From: Pseudomonadota bacterium
GTDB taxonomy: Bacteria; Desulfobacterota; Desulfobulbia; Desulfobulbales; Desulfocapsaceae
Direction of reading: 5' to 3'
DNA: 64,000 bases
Assembly (NCBI GenBank): GCA_023412495.1
Contig: JAEYNP010000080.1
Location: forward strand, 248,001-312,000
The notes beneath the pieces were generated by a model. It was not told the DNA's origin. It did no database searches and was given only the letters and a program-made list of their open reading frames with translations. This document shows, piece by piece, positions 24,475 through 32,630 of this stretch (position 1 is its first letter; each line of letters begins with the position of its first letter). A program made the position numbers and the translations under genes.

Positions 24475-25659
24475 CTACCGAGAATGATATCTGCTATCTT
24501 CTATGGATTGAAATATCTGCTGTGGAGTTTGCAGATCATATCCCAACATTATTATGGGGGGAATCGCATTGTCATTGACGAGACGAAACCGTGGGTGGAA
24601 GAGGATGGCGTTTGTCCTTAAATCCAGTTCTGCTTTCGAAATCTTTCCATCGAGGAGGGCGGATTTGACATTCTTGCGATCCGTATAATAGAAATATATG
24701 ACGCTATCGAAATATTCCGCGGCCTGGAATGAGCCTTCGAATTCTTCCCGGCTCTCCGTGGGAAAGCCATATATCATATGCGTTTCGAGGTACATTCCGG
24801 GATAATTTCGTTTCATCTCCAGCATAATCCTGAATATTTCCTCGACATCGTAATGACGTCCCATCAAGCTGATAATCCGGTTCGAAGTGGATTGTATCGG
24901 AATATTGACGAACTGAATCTGCTCAAGGGCGTTTGCCTGCAACTTGGGATACAGGGAGAGAAACCTGCCCGGCTCAATATAATTGATGCTGATCCCCACA
25001 TCGAAACCGGCGAGTTCGTTCAGGAGAACCGAGAAATCGATACCCAGATCCACTCCGTAGCTTCCGCAGTCATCGCCGAGCAGCATGATGCGGCGAAACC
25101 CGTCCCGGATGGCCCGCTCGAGTTCGCGAACGATCCTGTTTAATGGTTTGCTCGTTACATTTCCTTTTGCTTTCTTTATGGCGCAATAACTGCAATTATT
25201 CACACAGCCCTGACATATCTGGAGGTAATAGGCATTGAAGAGGCCATAATTCCTGTCAAGGAATCGATCGCTCAGCTTTCCTCCTGAAATATCTTCGATC
25301 TTTATCTCCGGCTGAAAAATTTCATTGAATCTCTGCAGTTCCTTGGGGCCTATTGCCACAATCCTACGGCCTTCCAGCAGATCGGGATTGATCTTCGTCA
25401 GGCATCCACAGACAATGACAAGCTTTTGTTCCGCGAATTTCTCGACATATTGATCGAGGATAGTCCGGGACGTATTTTCCCGCTCCTGATCAAACCCGCA
25501 GGTGCTGATAACGATACAGTCGGCGTCATTCGGGCTTTCAACTACCTCAAAACCGTTATAGCGAAAAAAATTGTAAATCTGAGTAGTTGAGTATCCATTG
25601 TTGTCACAGAGCTTGAAGGTGGTCAGCAGGAAAACCTTCCTTATCGAACTATGCGGCAT
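24475..25659 (-). CDS. Methylthiotransferase-like radical SAM protein (MiaB/RimO family, TRAM-less)
   Basis: 394 residues. The UPF0004 N-terminal domain carries three candidate auxiliary-cluster Cys (FKLCDNNGY, VISTCGFDQ, IVCGCLTK). The radical-SAM motif CVNNCSYC lies in the centre, and THMIYGFPTESREEF is the conserved C-terminal barrel motif. MiaB, RimO and MtaB are about 430-450 residues with a terminal TRAM RNA/protein-binding domain; this protein ends about 40-60 residues earlier with no recognisable TRAM. That suggests a different target from tRNA or S12. The start overlaps the UspA gene by 11 bases. Confidence 0.82.
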   Translation of the reverse strand: MPHSSIRKVFLLTTFKLCDNNGYSTTQIYNFFRYNGFEVVESPNDADCIVISTCGFDQERENTSRTILDQYVEKFAEQKLVIVCGCLTKINPDLLEGRRIVAIGPKELQRFNEIFQPEIKIEDISGGKLSDRFLDRNYGLFNAYYLQICQGCVNNCSYCAIKKAKGNVTSKPLNRIVRELERAIRDGFRRIMLLGDDCGSYGVDLGIDFSVLLNELAGFDVGISINYIEPGRFLSLYPKLQANALEQIQFVNIPIQSTSNRIISLMGRHYDVEEIFRIMLEMKRNYPGMYLETHMIYGFPTESREEFEGSFQAAEYFDSVIYFYYTDRKNVKSALLDGKISKAELDLRTNAILFHPRFRLVNDNAIPPIIMLGYDLQTPQQIFQSIEDSRYHSR

Positions 25660-26098
25660 CCTTTAACACCCCCTTTTTCCTGTCCGGTTCGGACTTGTTC
25701 TTTTTCACACCGATTACCGGACAGTCAGCATTGAGAATGACATATTGCGCCACAGATCCTATCAGGAACTTACCTATTCTGCTCCTTGCCCTGATACCGA
25801 GGAAAATCACGTCAACCTGCTCTTTTCTGGCAAAATTGACAAGATCTTCTCCGACACTCATATCGGCTTTCCGGTAGGATATGTGCGTTGTACAGACTAT
25901 GTTGTTTTTATCGAACAGAACTTGCCCTTCCTTGAGTATTCCTGCAAAGAACTCAACCACCTCAGCATTATATCGATTGTTATCGGTAGCAGACATGACC
26001 AGCATGACTTCCGCATTGAACGCCTTGGCATGCTTTATCGCTTCCCACAGCACTTGGCTGGACTCATCAGAGTCATCGTAGCAGACCATGATTCGCAT
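25649..26098 (-). CDS. Universal stress protein UspA family
   Basis: 149 residues from the ATG at 26098, chosen because GGAGG precedes it and MRIMVCYDDSDES is the canonical Usp start. The nucleotide-binding signature GIRARSRIGKFLIGSVAQYV is present, so ATP binding is likely. It closely resembles the UspA at 53637-54056, notably the C-terminal LIGSVAQYVILNADCPVIGVKK. It sits 19 bases after the FmdE-domain gene and overlaps the methylthiotransferase gene. The basic KKNKSEPDRKKG tail is an extra. Confidence 0.88.
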   Translation of the reverse strand: MRIMVCYDDSDESSQVLWEAIKHAKAFNAEVMLVMSATDNNRYNAEVVEFFAGILKEGQVLFDKNNIVCTTHISYRKADMSVGEDLVNFARKEQVDVIFLGIRARSRIGKFLIGSVAQYVILNADCPVIGVKKNKSEPDRKKGVLKDAA

Positions 26099-26117
26099 CA
26101 GGTTTTCCCTCCGCTTC

Positions 26118-26741
26118 TCAACAGCGCAGATCTGCCAACTGATATTGATCACACGGCAAAATGGCGTCAAAATATCCCGTGCCGCTGCACGGCCGGCATA
26201 ATGGGATGCCATCGCGAATGGCTTCCTTGCCATCCCGCACAAGCTGGCCGCACCTTCCACAGGCCACCTTCTTGCGGGCCGGGCCCGGCATGTCCAACTC
26301 CCCTACCTGAACATGCACTGCTTGCACATGGAAAAGCTCGTTATCCGGCATCTGCTGGTAGCCGATCAACTGTCGCCGCGCCGGGTCGGACTCTTCGGGC
26401 GCGTAATGGTCAGCAAGTTTCCGGGATTCTTCCGTCGAGACGATCCGGTAGGCTTCGCCGGTCGCGAGGTTAAGAAAGGTGGCGGCATTGATGCCGAAGT
26501 CGACAAACTTCATGGTGCGCTTGCCCATGCTGCACCCCGTAACACTCTGGATGGCATCGGTGGCGCACCGGTCGATCTCGACGAAGACCATCAGCTTTTT
26601 TCGCCAGGCAGCCGCCCTGGGATCGTCTATGCCGAGAAGCCGGCAGCCGAGCATCGCCATCCTGACGCCGATCACCTGGCCGGCACAGAGGTGTCCATGT
26701 CTGGCCGCCGATTCCTCCAACAACGTGGCAAAGGCTCTCAT
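26118..26741 (-). CDS. FmdE-domain protein with C-terminal zinc ribbon
   Basis: 207 residues from the ATG at 26741 (GAGAGGGAAAA upstream). Residues 1-135 match the FmdE/Tungsten formylmethanofuran-dehydrogenase E family: ARHGHLCAGQVIGVRMAML, VEIDRCATDAIQSVTGCSMGKR. CGRCGQLV and CRPCSG form a zinc ribbon near residues 160-190. In archaea FmdE accompanies Mo/W formylmethanofuran dehydrogenases; bacterial homologues often lie beside Mo enzymes or Mo-cofactor genes. That is consistent with the two Mo/W oxidoreductases upstream, but its exact role is not established. Confidence 0.85.
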   Translation of the reverse strand: MRAFATLLEESAARHGHLCAGQVIGVRMAMLGCRLLGIDDPRAAAWRKKLMVFVEIDRCATDAIQSVTGCSMGKRTMKFVDFGINAATFLNLATGEAYRIVSTEESRKLADHYAPEESDPARRQLIGYQQMPDNELFHVQAVHVQVGELDMPGPARKKVACGRCGQLVRDGKEAIRDGIPLCRPCSGTGYFDAILPCDQYQLADLRC

Positions 26742-26840
26742 TTTTCCCTCTCTTTTCGATATATCTAATGGTTGATAGCTGAAAAAAGTGCTCAACCGTG
26801 GAGATGGACTCTGGAAAAAGTTCGGTATACGATGCGTAGT

Positions 26841-26894
26841 GTCTGAAACGGCGGTTTGGTAGTGCATATGGTACAGCGAAGCGCCGTTTCAGAC
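26841..26894. promoter_or_regulatory. Perfect 13-bp inverted repeat
   Basis: GTCTGAAACGGCG (26841-26853) and its exact complement (26882-26894) are separated by 28 bases, in the 198-base gap between the DUF169 gene and the FmdE-domain gene. No T-run follows. It could be a termination/antitermination stem dividing the leftward array into two units, or an operator. Confidence 0.5.
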
Positions 26895-26939
26895 CTACAA
26901 CGAAGTAGAGCGGACTTTTTACGAGTTCATCAATGGTTA

Positions 26940-27917
26940 TCAAGCCAGCGGCGGCAAATAAGCCTTCATTCGGGAGTCCGGTATCGCTTTCTTCCCCAGA
27001 TGGGTGAGCCCCGCTGTCAGTTGCTCCATTTTGGCGAGCGGAATCCCGATGAACATGAGTTCGTCGCCGAGGTCGGAGATGGCCCGGCAGCCGTAGCAGC
27101 CGAGCGACAGGTTGAGTTCCTGGGTCGTATAGGGATGAAGTGTAGTCTCCAGGCACTGGGCGTTGTAGCAGCCCATCTGGAAATTCATCCTCCTGCCCGT
27201 AAAGTAGGTGGACGCCATGCAGAGCCACATCATGGTCTCCGGGGGCGCCATGACCACGACAATATCCGCCCTCATGACCGGTTCAGCGAGCGGGGTGACC
27301 AGCGTTGCCCGGACGGATTCCTCGTGCAGCTTCGGCCTGCCGTGTACCAGGGTTTTGGCGGCTTCGCTGCTGGCCAGCTTGCCCAGCTTGTGGTAGATCT
27401 CTCCTGCGGCCAGCTTCGGAGGAATCTTCATAAGTCCCAGAATCGACGCTCCATCCGGGCAGGCATGCGATGATGGGGGCATCAGTATCTGCCTGCCTCG
27501 CCGGGCCATGATCAGGGACTGGCAGTAGCGCAGTCTCACCCGGGGGACCGGGATATGGGGCAATGGCTCGTTCTTCCGGATGAGCGTGACTGCGACGGGT
27601 TTCCATCTCAGCTTGAGAATCCTCTCGAGGACTTCGGCATATTCCTTGTAATATGCCTGTTCTTCCGGGCTGAGCAGGATGGCGGGGGCGTCCTCTTCGT
27701 CCAAATAGCGCCTGGGAGGCTCTTTTTCGGTAACCGATATCGCCGCCTGGGGACATTTACCCGAGCAGGTCATGCAGGCACAGCAGTCCTCGGGCCGTTT
27801 CGCCTTCGGCACGGAATCGCCCCCGGAGGGAGCGGAGTCGAAAACCGACAGTGGGCACAGCTCGACGCAGAGCCCGCAACCGGTACAGCTTCGTTGATCT
27901 ATCTCTATGCTAACCAT
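26940..27917 (-). CDS. Ferredoxin-DUF169 fusion protein
   Basis: 325 residues from the ATG at 27917 (GGGAGACGATCG upstream). Residues 8-65 hold two [4Fe-4S] motifs (CTGCGLCVELCP and CCACMTCSGKCP). The rest is DUF169: YAEVLERILKLRWKPVAVTLI, VRLRYCQSLIMARRG, LVTPLAEPVMRADIVVVMAPP and NLSLGCYGCRAISDLGDELMF. DUF169 proteins are common in anaerobes and methanogens and lack a defined reaction. The ferredoxin head suggests redox chemistry in the cytoplasm. It overlaps the DUF2064 gene by 8 bases. Confidence 0.82.
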   Translation of the reverse strand: MVSIEIDQRSCTGCGLCVELCPLSVFDSAPSGGDSVPKAKRPEDCCACMTCSGKCPQAAISVTEKEPPRRYLDEEDAPAILLSPEEQAYYKEYAEVLERILKLRWKPVAVTLIRKNEPLPHIPVPRVRLRYCQSLIMARRGRQILMPPSSHACPDGASILGLMKIPPKLAAGEIYHKLGKLASSEAAKTLVHGRPKLHEESVRATLVTPLAEPVMRADIVVVMAPPETMMWLCMASTYFTGRRMNFQMGCYNAQCLETTLHPYTTQELNLSLGCYGCRAISDLGDELMFIGIPLAKMEQLTAGLTHLGKKAIPDSRMKAYLPPLA

Positions 27918-28749
27918 CGATCGTCTCCCGGGGATCTCTTGATTCATTGGGCTGTGAGCTTGCCGACAGCCCCACCTTGTTGACGAGATCCAGGGTCCTT
28001 TCCGGAACGAGGATTTCGTTGTCGAAGCGGGAGGCGTAGGCCATGGCGTTGATGACCGAAATCATGTGGCCGAGGTCCTCCCCATTGTCCACATCCGAGA
28101 GAGCCTCGAAGAGGGCGACAGGCACTTCCTTCTGCCAGGCAATGGCGATGAGGGCGTCAAGGGCGGTAACTCCTTCGATATTATAGAAGACCCCAGCGAA
28201 ATTGATGGGTGTCCCTCTGGTGATGCCCACCAGGGAAACACCGCCCGCCTGACAGGGGGCGAGGGCCATGGCCCCTCGACTCGAATTGTCTGCCAGCCGG
28301 GAAAGCGATGCGAAGGCTCGGCAGATCAAATTTGGCGTCATGGCCGGCATGTCCCCTCCGATACAGACGACCGAGTGGTAGCCCTTCTCGAAGAGTTGCC
28401 GATAACAGCTGTCGAAATGTTCGTCGAAGTTTTTACCCTGGTCGGAGACATACTCGATTTCGGCGAAAGGAAACGCTGCGTCGAACATCTCCCGCACCTT
28501 GAGCAGGTGATCTGCCGGAGACGAGATGCAGAACCGGAAGACATCCCCCGAATCAGAGTCTTTCCGGCACGTATTCAGAGCGTGAAGCCCCACGGCCGCC
28601 GTGTCGAGGACCATGGCCCTGTACAACTCGGCCGCCTCCGTGGCGGTGAGGCTTCCGCCGTATTCCTCGGTCAGCCGCGTCTTTGTAAAACCCGGTTCGG
28701 GATGTTTGGTAAAAATGACCAAAGCGTGTTTTTTTGCATGTATTTCCAT
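27910..28749 (-). CDS. DUF2064 glycosyltransferase-like protein (TIGR04282 type)
   Basis: 279 residues. ALVIFTKHPEPGFTKTRLTEE is the signature N-terminus of the DUF2064 family, related to nucleotidyl/glycosyltransferases; VVCIGGDMPAMTPNLICRA supplies the GxD metal/nucleotide motif. The family is known for frequent genomic association with radical-SAM proteins ('rSAM/selenodomain-associated transferase 1'), which fits this neighbourhood. The biochemical reaction is not established. The C-terminal about 45 residues extend beyond the core domain. Confidence 0.82.
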   Translation of the reverse strand: MEIHAKKHALVIFTKHPEPGFTKTRLTEEYGGSLTATEAAELYRAMVLDTAAVGLHALNTCRKDSDSGDVFRFCISSPADHLLKVREMFDAAFPFAEIEYVSDQGKNFDEHFDSCYRQLFEKGYHSVVCIGGDMPAMTPNLICRAFASLSRLADNSSRGAMALAPCQAGGVSLVGITRGTPINFAGVFYNIEGVTALDALIAIAWQKEVPVALFEALSDVDNGEDLGHMISVINAMAYASRFDNEILVPERTLDLVNKVGLSASSQPNESRDPRETIDG

Positions 28750-28750
28750 G

Positions 28751-29164
28751 TCAACTCCTATGGATCATGGGCTGCGGACGGCATTCCTCCCGCTCGGGAC
28801 AGGATATGCACTCATTGGTTTGATGGATGGGAATTGCCTGCCACTCTGTTTCAGTGAAGCCAAGCGCTCGGTAAAAACCAACCGATTCGCCTCGGGCCGC
28901 GATCACCGTGGGTTTTCCGACTGGCAGGACGAGTTGGAGAAGATACCTGCCTATCCCTCGGTTACGGTACGGTTCAGCCACCACGAGGGGACGAACCACG
29001 GCGACATCGGGATACGCCTCGATCCGTACGCATCCGGCGATCTCCTCGTCCTGCCAGGCCAGCATGTAATCCTCTACGGGGTCTTCGTATTTCATGCCGT
29101 TGTTCCACAGCAGGGCGGCAAGTTGAGGTAGGTCTTCGACTATCGCCCGGTCAAATCGCAGCAT
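28751..29164 (-). CDS. GNAT-family N-acetyltransferase
   Basis: 137 residues from the ATG at 29164 (AGGAGGAACCAG upstream), overlapping the Mo-enzyme gene by 14 bases. The acetyl-CoA loop is VVRPLVVAEPYRNRGIGRYLL (R/QxxGxG/A pattern), followed by the C-terminal ESVGFYRALGFTE motif. The C-terminus ends in CISCPEREECRP, an unusual cysteine cluster that could bind metal. It acetylates an unknown substrate; placement inside the redox array suggests modification of a small molecule made or used there. Confidence 0.82.
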   Translation of the reverse strand: MLRFDRAIVEDLPQLAALLWNNGMKYEDPVEDYMLAWQDEEIAGCVRIEAYPDVAVVRPLVVAEPYRNRGIGRYLLQLVLPVGKPTVIAARGESVGFYRALGFTETEWQAIPIHQTNECISCPEREECRPQPMIHRS

Positions 29165-31328
29165 CTGGTTCCTCCTTGTGGATTCGGCAGGGAATGGCAC
29201 GAAAATCCCACTGGCCGAGAGTGGGGTCGCAGCAAGCCGGGTCCGCTGTCGTCAGCACGTTGGCATTGGCCTCCCAGAGCCCACCGAGACTCGGCTCCAT
29301 CGCCTCCCGCTCCGGGAACCACCAGCCATATTCAATGCTGACAATGTCGTCGACCATATCGGCGATCGCCACCTCCTGCCTGATCCTCCCCTGTCTCGTC
29401 TCGATCCAGATGCTGTCTCCCGGCCGAAGTGCATATCGGGTAGCTGTTGCGGGAGAGATCTCCGCGAGCGGCCGGGGGTGCAGCTTGCGAAATCGCTCAA
29501 GCTGCCTGAACTGGGATGCGTAATAAGGGTGCTTTCTTGCGCCGGTCATTAAGGTCAGGGGGAAATCATCGCCGGTTTTTTCTGCCTGGATATAGCCCGG
29601 GAGCGGGTCATGGCCGAACTCTTCAAGGAGGCTGGCGCGCAGTTCCACCTTGCCGCTGGGAGTGGCAAAACCCTCCTGCTGCCATTTCCGGTATGATTTC
29701 TCCGGTGCATAGAACCCCGAACGGCAGAATTCGTTCCAGGACATGCCGGTGGGAGCAAGAACATCCGTCAGGGCCTCTTCCATCTTGCTCCAGGGCCAGT
29801 ACTTCTCCTGGCCGCATCGCCTGCCGAGATCGTTCCAGAAGTCGAAATCCGTACGCCGCTCCCCCCGTGGCGCCACGGCCGCCGGCCCGCCGTAGGCGAC
29901 ATTGGCGACACCGCCGTTGGTCTGCATGAGCGGCTGCTCGAAACTGCCGGTGACCGGCAGGACATAGTCGGCGAGCATGGCTGTGGGCGTCAGGAACTGC
30001 TCGAGCACCACGAGCAGATCGAGAGAATGCAGGGCTTGATGGACAAACCTGGTATTGGCCTGACACAAGAGCGGGTTGCTGGCCATGCAGACCAGGGCCC
30101 GGATCGGATACGGCTCACCCGTGAGCATGGCCTGCCAGACGAGGTGTGGGTGAGCGGAAGTCAGATAGCGGGCCGGCAGCCGCTTACCGTGACGCCGGGT
30201 AAACTCCGTCAGCCTCTCATACCCCTCGTACCGCTGGAGCCGAAAGAGCGCAGCGCCGAGTTTTTTTGCTCTCTGGGATTCCGGCAGCCTGTCGCTCAGC
30301 TCGAGATCGATCTCGGGCACAAAATCCGGCCGTTCGTTGATGAAGGACGCACCCGGCACATCGACGTTGCCGGTGATGGCCCGGAGCGCGGCAATGGCGC
30401 GCAGGGTCTGGGTGCAATGGATCCCGCTCATATCGATGCCGAGTCCGGTGAAAAGTGCTGCCGGCTTGCTCGAGGCGTAAAGAACGGCCGAGTCGACGAT
30501 ATCAGACGGTGCGATCCCCGTGATGTCGGCTACCTTGCGCGGCGTGTACGATTGGACTCGCTGCGCCAGCTCGGCAAAGCCGGAACACCAGCGTTCAACA
30601 AATTCACGGTCCCAAAGCTTTTCCTGAATGATGACGTTCAGCATCCCCAATGCGAGCGCGCCATCGGTCCCACGCTTGACCGCCAGCCACCTGTCGGTCA
30701 GCCGGGCAGTCTTGGTCCGTCTTGGATCGATGACGACCAGCTTTCCGCCAAAATCGGCATAACCCTTCAGGGTCTTCCAGAACAACGACCGGTCCGATTC
30801 CGCCGGATTGATACCCCATACCAGAACGCACCGGGTGAGAAGAGGGTCCAGCTCGTCTTCAATCGGCCAGCCATAGGTGAGGCTGTTCACCCAGATCCGC
30901 GGATTCCAGCAGACCGTGCCGATACCGACGTTGTTGGGCGTCCCCCACAGGTTGAGGAAACGGTGCATCGGCCAATAGATGGTGTGCGGAGCGCTGATGC
31001 AGGTGGCAAGCGTCTCGGCGCCATGGCGGGATTTCAACTCCTGCAGGCGAGCCGTGATATCGCTCATGGCTTCATCCCAGCTTACCCGCTGCCATTGTCC
31101 AGGGCCGCGCGGCCCCACGCTTTTCATGGGATGATTCAACCGATCGGGGTGATCGAGAATGTCCTTGCCCGCCATGAATCGGCGACACTGGGCGATGACG
31201 GAGGGATCATTGGGGTAGCGGATGGTATCTGGTCGTATCCCGGTCACCCTCTCCTCGTCATCGACTATGACTTTGAGACCGCAGAAATAACCGCACAGCT
31301 GGCAGTTAGACTCACGCACCTGCGCCAT
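29151..31328 (-). CDS. Mo/W-bis-MGD oxidoreductase, acetylene-hydratase-like (1)
   Basis: 725 residues from the ATG at 31328 (GGAGGCGGC upstream). C9, C12, C16 (CQLCGYFC) and C48 bind a [4Fe-4S] cluster. Spacing and length closely follow Pelobacter acetylene hydratase (C9/C12/C16/C46, about 730 residues). C140 in TPNNVGIGTVCWNP lines up with its Cys141 metal ligand. VIDPRRTKTARLTDRWLAVKRGTDGALALGM and PTAMLADYVLPVTGSFEQP are MGD-binding landmarks. There is no TAT signal, so it is cytoplasmic. The start overlaps the radical-SAM gene. Hydratase, reductase or dehydrogenase activity cannot be distinguished from sequence. Confidence 0.88.
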   Translation of the reverse strand: MAQVRESNCQLCGYFCGLKVIVDDEERVTGIRPDTIRYPNDPSVIAQCRRFMAGKDILDHPDRLNHPMKSVGPRGPGQWQRVSWDEAMSDITARLQELKSRHGAETLATCISAPHTIYWPMHRFLNLWGTPNNVGIGTVCWNPRIWVNSLTYGWPIEDELDPLLTRCVLVWGINPAESDRSLFWKTLKGYADFGGKLVVIDPRRTKTARLTDRWLAVKRGTDGALALGMLNVIIQEKLWDREFVERWCSGFAELAQRVQSYTPRKVADITGIAPSDIVDSAVLYASSKPAALFTGLGIDMSGIHCTQTLRAIAALRAITGNVDVPGASFINERPDFVPEIDLELSDRLPESQRAKKLGAALFRLQRYEGYERLTEFTRRHGKRLPARYLTSAHPHLVWQAMLTGEPYPIRALVCMASNPLLCQANTRFVHQALHSLDLLVVLEQFLTPTAMLADYVLPVTGSFEQPLMQTNGGVANVAYGGPAAVAPRGERRTDFDFWNDLGRRCGQEKYWPWSKMEEALTDVLAPTGMSWNEFCRSGFYAPEKSYRKWQQEGFATPSGKVELRASLLEEFGHDPLPGYIQAEKTGDDFPLTLMTGARKHPYYASQFRQLERFRKLHPRPLAEISPATATRYALRPGDSIWIETRQGRIRQEVAIADMVDDIVSIEYGWWFPEREAMEPSLGGLWEANANVLTTADPACCDPTLGQWDFRAIPCRIHKEEPDAAI

Positions 31329-32613
31329 GCCGCCTCCTTCCTCCATGCGGATAGAGTCTCTCGCCCCGGCTGTCGGTGAGATGGTAGACGCAGAACGGAA
31401 TCGACGAGCCATCGGCCAGGGTAACGGCGAGATTGCATTCCCGGGTTCTCGCCAGGTCCATGGTCCAGGCGTCCATGTACTCCATGATGAGGATGGGGAG
31501 ACCGGGCGGAGGAGTCTGCGACGGGGAGTCTCCGGCGGCAAGGTCCATGAAGACCGCCCCCTGGGGACTGGTGCTGTTGAAGCTCCTCCTGTAGTCCTCC
31601 TCCTGGAGATGCCTGGTGAACGGCAGGTAGCCATCACTGTCTTTGAGAAGATAGGTGGAGCCGTAGCAGAGCGGATGACTGCTGCCCACGGGCCAGAAGT
31701 CGGCAAGCGCGATCCTGCCCTCCGTCTGCTCGGCTATCAGCCGGGCGACGTCGCCCACGGACAGGTGTTTGGGCCTGCCCAGCTCGAACCTGCCGGATAG
31801 GAAGGCCGGCTGCAGGGCAAGCCCGGATATGACGTCGAGATTGTCCATGGCAAAGTCAATGAGCCGGCCCAGCTCTCCGTCATTGACGCCTTCGACGATG
31901 GTCACGGACAGGATGACGGGTATGCTTTCCGACCGGCAGTTTATGATGGCCCGGAATTTATCGGCCAGCACGTCCTGGCCGCGCAGTGTCCTGGTCACCT
32001 CGGATTCGAGCCCATCGAACTGGAGGTAGACGTTGGTCAGTCCCGCCTTTTTCAGTGCCCGGAGGTAGTGGATGTCGCGGCCGATGACCAGGCCGTTGGT
32101 GTTCAGTTCCACAGCACTGGCCCCGTGCCTGCCGGCCAGCTCGATAATCTCCGGAAGGTCGGCGCGGATCGTCGGCTCGCCCCCTGTAATCTGCAAGGGA
32201 AAACCTGACCCGTCATAATTGCGGATCGTCCCCACCATCCGGCTGATTTCCTCGAGGGAGGGATCGGGCGGGACCTGACTGTCGGACATGAAGCATACCG
32301 GGCAGGCGAGATTGCACCGCCAGGTCACCTCGATTTCGGGGAGGGTGATGCCTCGGGCATGGCCCGGGCACAGGCCGCAGTCACGGGGGCAGCCTTTGAC
32401 GGTGCCGGTCTGCGGGACACGGGGATGAGATGGAAAACTCAACCCGCAAAACCAGACATACTGTTCCACATCCGGCCACAGGTAGACATCGAACGGACCA
32501 TGTTCCGGACAGGATTTGGCCAGCCAGACTTCCCTGCCCTTCTCGTACACCGTGGCCGGTATCTTGCTGAGGCAATGAGGACAGACGCTTTCGGTCGTTC
32601 GAATCGTCTTCAT
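31312..32613 (-). CDS. Radical SAM protein of the MJ0619/Tes-like type
   Basis: 433 residues. An N-terminal zinc-ribbon-like head (CPHCLSKIPATVYE, SCPEHGPFD) is followed by GCPRDCGLCPGHARG, a hallmark of the MJ0619/tetraether-lipid-synthase relatives. Next come the radical-SAM motif CNLACPVCFM and ITGGEPTIRADLPEI. Family members methylate methanopterin (MJ0619) or join lipid chains (Tes/GDGT-MAS). The C-terminal region PILIMEYMDAWTMDLARTRECNLA is also typical. It is 17 bases downstream of the CCG-protein gene and overlaps the Mo-enzyme gene by 17 bases, so it is probably dedicated to that system. Confidence 0.85.
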   Translation of the reverse strand: MKTIRTTESVCPHCLSKIPATVYEKGREVWLAKSCPEHGPFDVYLWPDVEQYVWFCGLSFPSHPRVPQTGTVKGCPRDCGLCPGHARGITLPEIEVTWRCNLACPVCFMSDSQVPPDPSLEEISRMVGTIRNYDGSGFPLQITGGEPTIRADLPEIIELAGRHGASAVELNTNGLVIGRDIHYLRALKKAGLTNVYLQFDGLESEVTRTLRGQDVLADKFRAIINCRSESIPVILSVTIVEGVNDGELGRLIDFAMDNLDVISGLALQPAFLSGRFELGRPKHLSVGDVARLIAEQTEGRIALADFWPVGSSHPLCYGSTYLLKDSDGYLPFTRHLQEEDYRRSFNSTSPQGAVFMDLAAGDSPSQTPPPGLPILIMEYMDAWTMDLARTRECNLAVTLADGSSIPFCVYHLTDSRGERLYPHGGRRRHGAGA

Positions 32614-32630
32614 AAGCGGACGGCCCTCTC

